From contig JALSIO010000038.1 in the NCBI GenBank assembly GCA_026989995.1, forward strand, positions 1 to 6,467: a DNA stretch of 6,467 nucleotides, given 5' to 3'. The notes below the pieces were generated by a model. That model was not told the DNA's origin and did not search any database. It saw nothing but the letters and a program-made list of their open reading frames with translations. This stretch comes from Myxococcales bacterium. Its GTDB lineage: Bacteria > Myxococcota_A > UBA9160 > JALSIO01. Position 1 is the first letter of the stretch. Every line of letters starts with the position of its first letter. The translations under genes and the position numbers were made by a program. Below, piece after piece: positions 1 through 6,467 of the stretch.

Positions 1-1
1 G

Positions 2-640
2 GCGCAGGTCCTCCGGGCCCTCGCCCGCGCGCTTCCGGACGGGGCGGCCCTCTTCGCGTCGAACAGCCTCCCCGTCCGGGCCAGCGATGCCTGGCTGCCG
101 CCCCGCGCCGGGCCTCTCCGGGTGCTCGCCAACCGCGGTGCGAACGGGATCGACGGCATTCCCTCGAGCGCCCTCGGCGTGGCCGCCGCGGGCTCCCACC
201 GCCCGGTCGTGCTCCTCACCGGCGACGTGGCGCTCGCCCACGATGTCGGCGGACTCGCGGCGCTCCGGCGGCTGCGCGAGCTGCGACTCGTGGTGATCGT
301 CCTCGACAACGGCGGGGGCGGGATCTTCGATCGGCTTCCCATCGCGGAGCTCGGCGAGGCCGTGGCCTTCGGGCGCTGCTTTCGCACCCCGCCGGAGCTG
401 CCCCTTCGCGAGGTGGCGGCGCTCGCCGGGATGGCCTTCGCCGAGGCACCGGATGCGTTGCGCCTCGGCGAGGCGCTCGGCGCGGCCATCGGGCAGGCCG
501 CCGGAAGCCCGGGGCGGAGCACGCTGGTCCGCGTCCCCATCGATCCGGCGGAGAGTCTCGCCGCGCAACGCGAGCTCGAGGCCGCGGCCGACGAGGCCGT
601 GGGCTCCGTGCTCGCAGGTCGCGGCAGGAGCCCGGCGTGA
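2..640 (+). CDS. menD: MenD, SEPHCHC synthase (C-terminal part, 5' end outside window)
   Basis: This is the last 212 residues of 2-succinyl-5-enolpyruvyl-6-hydroxy-3-cyclohexene-1-carboxylate synthase, a cytoplasmic thiamine-diphosphate enzyme. It joins the succinyl-semialdehyde unit of 2-oxoglutarate to isochorismate, the first committed step of menaquinone synthesis. The family is usually about 550 residues, so roughly the C-terminal 40% is seen. Recognisable parts, in fragment numbering, are SNSLPVR near residue 21, the family signature [10 protein letters not shown] near residues 43-52, and the ThDP/metal-binding segment. That segment starts with GD at 74-75 (GDVALAHD, where many homologues have GDLSFLHD) and reaches DNGGGGIF with Asn 103. 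The frame is open from base 2, so the gene is cut by the window edge and is not a pseudogene. Its TGA overlaps the menH GTG start (GTGA). The C-terminal tail is Ala/Glu-rich and variable. Identification is firm. Confidence 0.95.
   Translation, partial: AQVLRALARALPDGAALFASNSLPVRASDAWLPPRAGPLRVLANRGANGIDGIPSSALGVAAAGSHRPVVLLTGDVALAHDVGGLAALRRLRELRLVVIVLDNGGGGIFDRLPIAELGEAVAFGRCFRTPPELPLREVAALAGMAFAEAPDALRLGEALGAAIGQAAGSPGRSTLVRVPIDPAESLAAQRELEAAADEAVGSVLAGRGRSPA
626..636 (+). promoter_or_regulatory. Ribosome binding site of menH
   Basis: AGGAG at 626-630 lies six bases before the GTG at 637, inside the end of menD. It supports the upstream GTG over the in-frame GTG at 676, which has no purine-rich stretch before it. 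Confidence 0.6.
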
Positions 641-1545
641 TCGTCGGCACGGCGGCAGCCCGCCGACGCTCTCCGGTGCACCGGGAACACCGCCTCGGCG
701 CGCCCGGCGGGCCCCACCTGCGTCTCGTCGACGAGGGGCCCGTTTCCGCCGAGGCGGCCCTCCTCCTCCACGGCTTCACCGGCTGCGCCGAGTCGATGGA
801 AGGGCTCGCCCGCGAGATCGCGGGCCTGCGCGTGGTGCGGGTCGACCTCCCGGGCCACGGCGGAAGCGAGGATCCCCGCGATCCGGAGCGGTGGCGGCCG
901 GCGGCCTTGCACCGGTCGCTCCTCGCGGTGCTCGACGCCCTCGGCCTTCCGGCAGTCCACCTCGTCGGGTACTCGCTCGGGGGCCGGATGGCGCTCGACT
1001 TCGCGGTCCACCACCCGCGTCGGTGCCGGTCCGTCGCGGTGATCGGCGCGCGCGCCGGATTCGCCGATCCGGCCGAGCGCCTCGCCCGGCGCGAGGCGGA
1101 CGAGGCACTCGCCCGCCGGATCCTGGAGGAGGGCGTTCCCGCCTTCGTGGACGCGTGGATGGCGTTGCCGCTCTTCCGCAGCCAGCGGCGCCTCGGTGCG
1201 GCCTGGCTCGCCGCGGCCCGCGCCCAGCGTCTCCGCTGCCGGGCAGAAGGCCTCGCGGGCTCCCTGCGCGGCATGGGGGCCGGGGCCCAGGAGCCGCTGC
1301 ACCCGCATCTCCCGGGCCTCCACGTTCCGGTGCTGGTCTGCGTGGGCGAGCAGGACACGCGCTTTCACGCCCCCTCCCGGGAGCTCGTGTGCCTGCTTCC
1401 GCGGGCAGAGCTCGCGGTGATTCCCCGGGCCGGCCACGCGGCCCATCTCGAAAACCCGGCCGCCACCGGCCGCCGCCTGCAGGAGTTCCTCGCACGGGTG
1501 GCGACGGCGACCGGCCCCCATCGCGAAGAAAGGAGGACCCCTTGA
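637..1545 (+). CDS. menH: MenH, SHCHC synthase (alpha/beta-hydrolase fold)
   Basis: The product is a 302-residue alpha/beta-hydrolase-fold protein. By position and motifs it is 2-succinyl-6-hydroxy-2,4-cyclohexadiene-1-carboxylate synthase, which eliminates pyruvate from the MenD product. Visible motifs are the oxyanion-hole HGFTG at residues 45-49, DLPGHGGS near residues 70-77, the nucleophile elbow GYSLGG with Ser113, the acid Asp240 in GEQDTRF, and His267 in [10 protein letters not shown]. The Ser-Asp-His triad is complete. E. coli MenH has 252 residues. The extra length here is about 25 N-terminal residues plus a basic C-terminal tail. GTG 637 is chosen because it overlaps the menD stop and has an AGGAG upstream; GTG 676 (a 289-residue product) is the alternative. 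Many alpha/beta-hydrolases share this fold, so the MenH call rests partly on lying between menD and menB. It overlaps menB by 4 nt. Confidence 0.9.
   Translation: MIVGTAAARRRSPVHREHRLGAPGGPHLRLVDEGPVSAEAALLLHGFTGCAESMEGLAREIAGLRVVRVDLPGHGGSEDPRDPERWRPAALHRSLLAVLDALGLPAVHLVGYSLGGRMALDFAVHHPRRCRSVAVIGARAGFADPAERLARREADEALARRILEEGVPAFVDAWMALPLFRSQRRLGAAWLAAARAQRLRCRAEGLAGSLRGMGAGAQEPLHPHLPGLHVPVLVCVGEQDTRFHAPSRELVCLLPRAELAVIPRAGHAAHLENPAATGRRLQEFLARVATATGPHREERRTP
1531..1541 (+). promoter_or_regulatory. Strong ribosome binding site of menB
   Basis: AGGAGG at 1531-1536, within AAAGGAGG, is a near-perfect anti-16S match. It sits five bases before TTG at 1542. It is the strongest Shine-Dalgarno sequence in the window and settles the rare TTG start for menB. 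It lies within the last codons of menH. Confidence 0.75.
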
Positions 1546-2369
1546 CCACGACGACTCCGGCCTGGAAGGAGGTGACCCCCTACCGGGACATCCGGCTCCA
1601 CAAGGCCGATGGCATCGCCCGCATCACCATCTGCCGGCCGGAAGTCCGAAACGCCTTCCGACCGCAGACCCTCTTCGAGCTCCTCGACGCGCTCGCCCGG
1701 GTGCGGGACGACTCGGAGGTGGGTGTGGTGCTGCTCCGCGGCGAGGGGACGGAGGCCTTCTGCTCCGGCGGGGACCAGCGCGTGCGCGGGGAGGCGGGAT
1801 ACGTGGGCGACGACGGCGTGCCCCGTCTGAACGCCCTCGACGTGCAGCGGGCCATCCGCACCCTTCCGAAGCCCGTGATCGCCCTCGTGGCAGGCTACGC
1901 GATCGGAGGCGGGCATGTCCTCCACCTCGTGTGCGACCTCACCATCGCCGCGGAGAACGCCCGCTTCGGGCAGACGGGCCCCCGGGTCGGAAGCTTCGAC
2001 GGGGGCTACGGCGCCTCCTACCTCGCCCGGGTGGTCGGGCAGAAGAAGGCCCGGGAGATCTGGTTCCTCTGCGACCAGTACGACGCCAGGGAGGCCGAGC
2101 GCATGGGCCTTGTGAACGCCGTCGTGCCGGTGGAGGAGCTCGAGGCCACGGGCGTCGCCTGGGCCCGGCGCATCCTCCGGCACAGCCCGCTCGCCATCCG
2201 CTGCCTCAAGTCCGCGTTCAACGCCGATTGCGACGGCCAGGCGGGTCTCCAGGAGCTCGCGGGCAACGCGACCCTCCTCTTCTACATGACCGAGGAGGCC
2301 CGCGAGGGGCGCGACGCCTTCCTGGAGAAGCGCGAGCCGGAGTTCCGGCGCTTTCCGTGGCGGCCGTAG
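1542..2369 (+). CDS. menB: MenB, 1,4-dihydroxy-2-naphthoyl-CoA synthase
   Basis: This 275-residue crotonase-superfamily enzyme performs the Dieckmann-type ring closure of o-succinylbenzoyl-CoA to 1,4-dihydroxy-2-naphthoyl-CoA. It matches E. coli MenB (285 residues) along its whole length. Visible elements are the substrate/oxyanion loop CSGGDQ at residues 74-79, GYAIGGGH at 118-125, [14 protein letters not shown] from 144, and FYMTEE around Tyr248. Gly146, Ser151, Asp153 and Tyr248 sit exactly ten positions before E. coli Gly156, Ser161, Asp163 and Tyr258. Gly146 marks the bicarbonate-dependent class; the other class carries Asp there. The frame stays open far upstream, but family length and the strong Shine-Dalgarno sequence put the start at TTG 1542. 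That TTG overlaps the menH stop (TTGA). GTG 1572 is a poor alternative because AAGGAG abuts it with no spacer. The 3' end overlaps menA by 13 nt. Confidence 0.98.
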   Translation: MTTTTPAWKEVTPYRDIRLHKADGIARITICRPEVRNAFRPQTLFELLDALARVRDDSEVGVVLLRGEGTEAFCSGGDQRVRGEAGYVGDDGVPRLNALDVQRAIRTLPKPVIALVAGYAIGGGHVLHLVCDLTIAAENARFGQTGPRVGSFDGGYGASYLARVVGQKKAREIWFLCDQYDAREAERMGLVNAVVPVEELEATGVAWARRILRHSPLAIRCLKSAFNADCDGQAGLQELAGNATLLFYMTEEAREGRDAFLEKREPEFRRFPWRP

Positions 2370-3271
2370 CCGATCTCCGGGCGGCCCGGGCCTGGTGGCA
2401 GGCCTGCCGGCCCCGCACGCTGCCGGTCGGTGCAGCGCCGGTTCTCGTGGGCACCGCCCTCGCCGTGCGCGAGGGGCGCTTCCACCCGGCCGCGGCCCTC
2501 GCGGCCCTGGGCGTGGCCCTCGCCTTCCAGGTGGCGGCCAACCTGGGAAACGACGCGTTCGACGCGCGCCGGGGCGCGGACGGCCCCGAGCGGCTCGGTC
2601 CGCCACGGGCGGCAGCGTCGGGGCTGCTCTCGGAGACGGCGCTCCTCACGGCCGCCGTGCTCGCCCTCGCGGCGGGGGCGGCCTTCGGCCTTCCGCTGGT
2701 GCTGCGGGCGGGCTGGCCCGCGGCCGCCGTGGGCCTTGTCGCCGCGGGCTGCGCGCTCGCCTACAGCGGCGGGCCGTGGCCCCTGGCCTCGCTCGGTCTG
2801 GGTGAGGTCGCGGCGCTCGTCTTCTTCGGCGGTGTGGCGGTGGCCGGGAGCTTCTACGTCCAGGCCCTGGAGCTCCCGCCGGGCGCGCTCTTCGCGGCGG
2901 TTCCCGTGGGCCTGCTCGCCGCGGCGGTCCTCGCCGTGAACAACCTCCGGGACCTGGAGGGCGATGCCCGTGTCGGAAAGCGGACGCTCGCGGTCCGGCT
3001 CGGCCGGCCGCGGGCCTCCGCCCTCGTGCAGGGTCTCCTGCTCGCGCCCTTCGCGGCGCTTCTGCCGGGCGTCGCGGTCTGGGGGCCGGCAGCCCTGCTG
3101 CCCGCCGCGCTCCTTCCGCGGGCGATGCGCCTCGCGCGTGCGGTGGCCCGTCGCCCCGCCGGCCGGCACCTGAACCGCGTGCTCGAGCAGGCAGCGCAGC
3201 TCGACCTCGCCTTCTCCCTTCTGCTCGCCGCGGGGCTCGCAGCGTCGTGGCTGGGGTCGCGGTCGTCGTGA
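2357..3271 (+). CDS. menA: MenA, 1,4-dihydroxy-2-naphthoate polyprenyltransferase
   Basis: This 304-residue integral membrane prenyltransferase of the UbiA superfamily transfers a polyprenyl chain to DHNA, giving demethylmenaquinone. Most of the protein is strings of Ala, Leu, Val and Gly forming about eight or nine predicted membrane segments. After a short N-terminus comes [11 protein letters not shown] near residue 19, typical of MenA. The first Asp-rich motif is NLGNDAFD at 62-69, followed by the MenA-type GPPRAAASG. The second is NNLRDLEGD at 195-203, followed by [10 protein letters not shown]. These bind the prenyl diphosphate through Mg2+. E. coli MenA has 308 residues. GTG 2357 is the only reasonable start before the conserved RPRTLP; it lies inside the end of menB, giving a 13-nt overlap. 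Its Shine-Dalgarno sequence is weak (GGAG at 2339-2342, far upstream), so translation probably depends on coupling to menB. The stop overlaps the menC start. Chain length of the prenyl donor cannot be read from the sequence. Confidence 0.95.
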   Translation: MAAVADLRAARAWWQACRPRTLPVGAAPVLVGTALAVREGRFHPAAALAALGVALAFQVAANLGNDAFDARRGADGPERLGPPRAAASGLLSETALLTAAVLALAAGAAFGLPLVLRAGWPAAAVGLVAAGCALAYSGGPWPLASLGLGEVAALVFFGGVAVAGSFYVQALELPPGALFAAVPVGLLAAAVLAVNNLRDLEGDARVGKRTLAVRLGRPRASALVQGLLLAPFAALLPGVAVWGPAALLPAALLPRAMRLARAVARRPAGRHLNRVLEQAAQLDLAFSLLLAAGLAASWLGSRSS

Positions 3272-4389
3272 GGATCTCGTCGGTGTCGGTGGTGCCCTAC
3301 GCGCTGCCCTTCCGGACGCCGATCCGGACGGCGCGCGTGCGGATGGCCGACCGCCGGGGGCTCCTCGTGCGGGTGCGCGCGGGCGCCCTCGAGGGACTCG
3401 GCGACGCCGCCCCCTGGCCTGGTTTCGGACTCGAGCCGCTCGTGGCGTGCGAGGCCGCGTTGCATCGGGCGTGCCGCGAGCTGCGCGGGGCGAGGCTCGA
3501 TGGCGTCGGGGACACGGAAGCGTGGCTCGAGGGCCTCGCCCGCGTGGCACCCGCTGCGGCGGGCGCACTCCGCACCGCCCTCGAGGACCTGGCGGCGAAG
3601 GGCCGGGGCATCCCCCTCGCCGCGCACCTCGGTGGGCGCCCGGCCGGGGACGTGCCCGTGGCGGCGCTCCTCGGAGAGGGGCCGGCGGCGGCCCTCGCCG
3701 CCGAGGCGGAGGCCCGGTGCCGCGAGGGCTTCCGGACCCTCAAGGTGAAGCTCACGGGTCGGGTCGAGCTCGACCGGCGGCGCCTCGAGGCCGTACGCCG
3801 TGCGGCGCCTCCGCCGGTGGCGCTGCGGATCGACGCCGGCCGCGGCTTCGGGGCCGCGGAGGCCGAAGCCGGCCTCGCGGGGCTCGCGCGCCACGCGCCC
3901 GAGTTCGTGGAGGAGCCCCTCGCCGACCCCGAGCCGCGGGCCATCGCGCGCCTTCTTTGCACCTGCCCGGTGCCCGTGGCCTTCGACGAAAGCCTGGCCG
4001 ACCGGGAGCTGCGCGAGTCGGTGCTGGAGCACGGCGCCGGGCACTTCGCCGTGATCAAGCCCGCGGCGCTCGGGGGGCCGCGCCGGGCGCTGGCCCTCGC
4101 CCGCGACGCCCGGGAGCACGGCCTCCGGGTGGTCGTGACCTCCTTTCTCGACTCCGCCGTCGGGGTCGCGGCCGCGCTCCACCTCGCGGCTGCGGTGGGC
4201 TGCGGGGAGCCCGCCGCGGGGCTCGCGACTTCCCGGCTCTTCCTTCGGGACGTCGCCGTCCCCCCTCCGATCGAAGGGGGGCGGGCGGCGGTGCCCGCGC
4301 AGCCGGGCCTCGGGATCGAGCTCGCTCCGGCCGCGACCCCGAATGGGGCCCGGGTCCGGACGGGGACCCCGGCGGAGAGGCTGGCATGA
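3268..4389 (+). CDS. menC: MenC, o-succinylbenzoate synthase (enolase superfamily)
   Basis: The product is a 373-residue enolase-superfamily protein that dehydrates SHCHC to o-succinylbenzoate. The N-terminal capping domain is followed by a barrel with the expected catalytic set: KVK (Lys159 and Lys161), metal ligands Asp189 (RIDAGRGF), Glu215 or Glu216 (EFVEEPLADP) and Asp240 (AFDESLAD), and the second base Lys264 (VIKPAALGG). These match E. coli Lys131/133, Asp161, Glu190, Asp213 and Lys235 in order and near spacing. The protein is about 50 residues longer than E. coli MenC (320). Usual members have Asn after DA in the first metal motif; here it is Gly191. GTG 3268 is chosen because it overlaps the menA TGA as GTGA and begins [14 protein letters not shown], like family N-termini. 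GTG 3247 would add seven residues. Neither has a good Shine-Dalgarno sequence. A related dipeptide epimerase is conceivable from sequence, but the operon context argues against it. Confidence 0.93.
   Translation: MRISSVSVVPYALPFRTPIRTARVRMADRRGLLVRVRAGALEGLGDAAPWPGFGLEPLVACEAALHRACRELRGARLDGVGDTEAWLEGLARVAPAAAGALRTALEDLAAKGRGIPLAAHLGGRPAGDVPVAALLGEGPAAALAAEAEARCREGFRTLKVKLTGRVELDRRRLEAVRRAAPPPVALRIDAGRGFGAAEAEAGLAGLARHAPEFVEEPLADPEPRAIARLLCTCPVPVAFDESLADRELRESVLEHGAGHFAVIKPAALGGPRRALALARDAREHGLRVVVTSFLDSAVGVAAALHLAAAVGCGEPAAGLATSRLFLRDVAVPPPIEGGRAAVPAQPGLGIELAPAATPNGARVRTGTPAERLA
4374..4385 (+). promoter_or_regulatory. Ribosome binding site of menE
   Basis: GGAGAGG at 4374-4380 lies five bases before the ATG at 4386, inside the last codons of menC. 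It supports this ATG, the only ATG start in the cluster, as the beginning of menE in a frame that is open far upstream. Confidence 0.55.
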
Positions 4390-5900
4390 TCGGCCCCGGA
4401 GGCCCGCCCCTTCTCGAGCTTCGGGCCCGGGCCACGCCGCAGGCGCCCGCCCTTCGAGACGAGGAGGCGGGGCTCACCTTCGCCGAGCTCGATCGGAGCG
4501 CGCGGAGCGCGGCCGCGGCACTCCTCGAGGCGGGCGCTCGTGCCGGCGAGCGGGTGGCCATCCTCGCCCGGCGCGGAAGCGATCTCGCCCGGTGGCTGCA
4601 CGCGGCGGACCGGGTGGGCGTGACCCTTGCGCCGCTCCACCTGCGGCTCGCCACCCGGGAGCTCGCCCTGCAGCTTCGCCAGGGGGCGTTCCGCCTGATC
4701 GTCGCGGACTCGGAGCGGGCGGAGCAGGCGGCGTCGCTCGGCGAGGAGCTCGGGATCGGATGTCTCGAGGCCTCGGCGGCCGCCCCTGCCCCGAGCCGGT
4801 GGCCCGCCCGGGGCCGCGCGCCGCTGCTTCTCGTCCACACCTCCGGCACGGAGGGCCGCGCGCGGGGGGCGCTCCTCGGCCGTGAGGCGCTGCTCGCGGG
4901 CGCCGTGGCCTCGGCGCTCCATCTCGGCGTGGTCCCGGGCGATGGGTGGTACGCCTGCCTGCCGCTCTACCACGTGGGGGGCCTCGCCATCCTCGTGCGG
5001 AGCGCCCTCTACGGGATTCCGGTGCTCACCCGCTCGCGCTTCGACCCCGAGGATCTCGACCGCGCCGTCGAGGGCGGCGAGGCCACCCTCCTCTCGCTGG
5101 TGGCGCCCATGCTCGAGCGGTGGCTGGAACTCCGCCCGCACCGCGCGCCGGATCGTCTCCGCGCCGTGCTCATCGGGGGTGGCCCGTGCCCGGAGCCCCT
5201 GCTCCGGCGCGGGGTCGAGCTGGGGCTCCCCCTGGCCCCCACCTACGGGCTCACCGAGGCGTCCTCCCAGGTCGCAACGCGGTCGCCGGCCGAGCGGCGC
5301 CCGCCGTACGGGGGGCGGCTCCGACCGCTCCTCGGGACCGAGGTGCGGATCGTGGGCCCGGCCGGAGAGCGGCTTCCGCCGGGAACGGCCGGGGAGATCC
5401 AGGTGCGCGGCCCGACGCTGATGCGCGGCTACCACGGACTCCCGGAGGAGACCGCCCGCGCGCTGCGCGGCGGCTGGCTCCATACCCGGGACGTGGGGAT
5501 CCTCGACGACGAGGGCGGGCTCCGGGTGCTCGGGCGTCTCGACGACGTGATCGTCTCCGGTGGCGAGAACGTGGCGCCGGCGGAGATCGAGGCCGTCCTC
5601 GCGGAACACCCCGCGGTGCGGGAGGTGGCGGTCGTGGGACATCCGGATCCCCACTTCGGGGAGCGCCCGGTCGCCTACCTCGTGGCCACCGGGCCGCTGC
5701 CGGGGTCGGAGGTGCTTCGGGCCTTCTGCCGTGCGCGGCTCGCCGGCCACAAGGTCCCGGTGGCCTTCCACCGTGTGGAGGCCCTGCCCCGAAACGCGCT
5801 CGGCAAGCTGCTGCGCCGCGAGCTTCGCTCGGCGGGGGAGCCGCGGGCACCGTCATCGGGCGGAGGGTCGGGGAGGGATGCGTCCCCCTCCGCGCCCTGA
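4386..5900 (+). CDS. menE: MenE, o-succinylbenzoate--CoA ligase
   Basis: This 504-residue ANL-superfamily adenylate-forming enzyme activates o-succinylbenzoate with ATP and CoA to OSB-CoA, the MenB substrate. Domains in order: an N-terminal adenylation domain with the ATP loop HTSGTEGRARG at residues 151-161; CLPLYHVGGLA near 194; GGGPCPEPLL; YGLTEASS from Tyr287; TRDVG with Asp369; the hinge GRLDDVIVSGGENVAPAEIE from 383; and the C-terminal catalytic Lys474 in RNALGKLLRREL. The ATP loop departs from the usual TSGTTGxPKG pattern: the second Thr is Glu156, Pro is Ala159 and Lys is Arg160. All other motifs are intact, so the enzyme is probably active. About 24 Gly/Ser/Pro-rich residues follow the last domain. 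The length exceeds the E. coli (451) and B. subtilis (486) proteins. The ATG overlaps the menC stop as ATGA. Motifs alone give an acyl-CoA ligase; the operon makes it MenE. Confidence 0.94.
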   Translation: MIGPGGPPLLELRARATPQAPALRDEEAGLTFAELDRSARSAAAALLEAGARAGERVAILARRGSDLARWLHAADRVGVTLAPLHLRLATRELALQLRQGAFRLIVADSERAEQAASLGEELGIGCLEASAAAPAPSRWPARGRAPLLLVHTSGTEGRARGALLGREALLAGAVASALHLGVVPGDGWYACLPLYHVGGLAILVRSALYGIPVLTRSRFDPEDLDRAVEGGEATLLSLVAPMLERWLELRPHRAPDRLRAVLIGGGPCPEPLLRRGVELGLPLAPTYGLTEASSQVATRSPAERRPPYGGRLRPLLGTEVRIVGPAGERLPPGTAGEIQVRGPTLMRGYHGLPEETARALRGGWLHTRDVGILDDEGGLRVLGRLDDVIVSGGENVAPAEIEAVLAEHPAVREVAVVGHPDPHFGERPVAYLVATGPLPGSEVLRAFCRARLAGHKVPVAFHRVEALPRNALGKLLRRELRSAGEPRAPSSGGGSGRDASPSAP

Positions 5901-6004
5901 AGGCGCCGGTTGCGCGCCGGGGAGCCCGGGAGCCGGGGAGCGCTCGGGCGCACGCGGTGGTCCGGACTCGCGGGGGGTGGGCCCTTCGCGACGGCGCCCG
6001 GGCT

Positions 6005-6047
6005 GGCAGGCACCGGGGCACGCCGCACGGTGCGTCCGGTGCCGGCC
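6005..6047. terminator. GC-rich hairpin between convergent genes, possible bidirectional terminator
   Basis: GGCACCGG at 6009-6016 pairs perfectly with CCGGTGCC at 6036-6043. The stem extends outward, after one A/G mismatch, by GGC 6005-6007 with GCC 6045-6047. Inside it, GCAC 6018-6021 pairs with GTGC 6030-6033 around an 8-nt loop. It lies 104 nt after the menE stop and 46 nt after the gpmA stop, in the 193-nt non-coding gap 5901-6093, where I see no gene. No T-tract follows on either strand, so it is not a textbook intrinsic terminator. Termination without a U-tract, or a role in protecting mRNA ends, is inference. Confidence 0.4.
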
Positions 6048-6093
6048 CCCTCGTACCCGCGCCCGACGACGCCCGCGCAGGGCCCTCTCCCGG

Positions 6094-6467
6094 TCAGCGC
6101 CCCTGCAGCGCCCGTGCGCTCGCCTCCGCCCGGGCACGGACCTGCTCCGGATCGCCGAGGAACTCCCGGTGGAGGACCTTCAGCTCCGTGTCGAGCTGGT
6201 AGTGGAGGGGCACACCCACCGGGATCTCCAGGCGCGTGACGTCCTCGTCCGACAGACGGTCCAGGTAGCGGACGAGGGCGCGCAGGGAGTTGCCGTGCGC
6301 GGCGATCAGGACCCGGCGACCGGCGCGGAGGGCGGGGACGACGGCGTCGTGCCAGAAGGGGAGGGCGCGCTGCTCGGTGTCGAAGAGCGACTCCGCCCGC
6401 GGGATCAGGTCCGGGGCGAGACCCGCGTAGGCCGGCTCCCGGGCCGCGTCCCGGGGATCTCCCGGCT
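6094..6467 (-). CDS. gpmA: GpmA, 2,3-bisphosphoglycerate-dependent phosphoglycerate mutase (C-terminal part)
   Basis: The last 123 residues of a histidine-phosphatase-superfamily mutase are read on the - strand; the start lies beyond the right edge. The enzyme interconverts 3- and 2-phosphoglycerate in glycolysis and gluconeogenesis in the cytoplasm. Motifs, in fragment numbering, are AYAGLAPDLIPRAESLFDT at 12-30, LPFWHDAVVPAL at 35-46, RVLIAAHGNSLRALVRYLD at 51-69, and IPVGVPLHYQLD at 81-92. His57, whose codon is at 6295-6297, corresponds to the second catalytic histidine near residue 184 of E. coli GpmA. The C-terminal tail is divergent and Ala/Arg-rich. The first catalytic histidine (RHG motif) is outside the window. 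The gene converges on menE and is not part of the men operon. Family identity is firm because AAHGNSLRALV and IPVGVPL are typical of GpmA rather than of the broader phosphatases. Confidence 0.95.
   Translation of the reverse strand, partial: PGDPRDAAREPAYAGLAPDLIPRAESLFDTEQRALPFWHDAVVPALRAGRRVLIAAHGNSLRALVRYLDRLSDEDVTRLEIPVGVPLHYQLDTELKVLHREFLGDPEQVRARAEASARALQGR

Noticed and set aside
453..1541. A long + frame continuous with MenB that would give a 638-residue fusion protein.
   Set aside because: The 363 codons before TTG 1542 are Arg/Pro-rich shadow of menD and menH. MenB family length and the Shine-Dalgarno site fix the start at 1542.
2282..3568. A 428-codon - strand open frame opposite the end of menB and menA.
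   Set aside because: Charged, repetitive composition without motifs; the + strand shows clear MenB and MenA signatures.
3297..5771. An 824-codon open frame on the - strand, longer than any real gene in the window.
   Set aside because: It lies opposite menC and menE, which have full conserved motif sets. The translation is low-complexity Arg/Gly/Pro/Ala with no recognisable motif. In very GC-rich DNA, antisense frames stay open because stop codons are scarce.
5902..5918. A small hairpin, GGCGC/GCGCC, directly after the menE stop.
   Set aside because: Only five base pairs with no following T-run. Such short pairings are expected by chance in this GC-rich sequence.
5924..5940. Short repeats of GGGAGC-like units after menE.
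   Set aside because: Too short and imperfect to be a repeat element; consistent with local G-rich composition.
5910..6239. A 109-codon + frame across the intergenic gap into gpmA.
   Set aside because: Pro/Ala/Gly-rich with no motif or good ribosome site, and its second half is antisense to gpmA, whose motifs are clear.

Overview
The window is a very GC-rich piece of bacterial chromosome that carries most of a classical menaquinone (vitamin K2) biosynthesis operon on the + strand. The order is menD (3' part only), menH, menB, menA, menC, menE. A convergent gene on the - strand, cut by the right edge, encodes the C-terminal part of a 2,3-bisphosphoglycerate-dependent phosphoglycerate mutase (gpmA). 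Third codon positions are almost always G or C, and start codons include GTG and TTG.

The MenB protein closely resembles the proteobacterial type: bicarbonate-type Gly, intact FYMTEE and [11 protein letters not shown] segments. GpmA is of the E. coli type. A GC-rich proteobacterium or a relative is therefore likely, but the sequence alone does not fix the lineage.

Layout: 2-640 menD C-terminal third; 637-1545 menH; 1542-2369 menB; 2357-3271 menA; 3268-4389 menC; 4386-5900 menE; 5901-6093 non-coding, with a strong GC-rich hairpin between convergent genes; 6094-6467 gpmA C-terminal part on the - strand. Every junction inside the men cluster overlaps by 4 nt (GTGA, TTGA, GTGA, ATGA), except menB/menA, which overlaps by 13 nt. 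This points to one polycistronic, translationally coupled message.

Together the genes cover isochorismate to demethylmenaquinone. MenD adds the succinyl-semialdehyde unit (giving SEPHCHC), MenH eliminates pyruvate (SHCHC), MenC dehydrates to o-succinylbenzoate, MenE makes OSB-CoA, MenB closes the ring to DHNA-CoA, and MenA prenylates DHNA at the membrane. Isochorismate synthase (MenF), DHNA-CoA thioesterase and the final methyltransferase (MenG/UbiE) are not in the window. MenF may lie just upstream.

I found no mobile element, CRISPR array, RNA gene or undescribed system. The observations worth a second look are small: an altered ATP-binding loop in MenE, a non-standard metal-site motif in MenC, the gapless coupling of the operon, and the intergenic hairpin.
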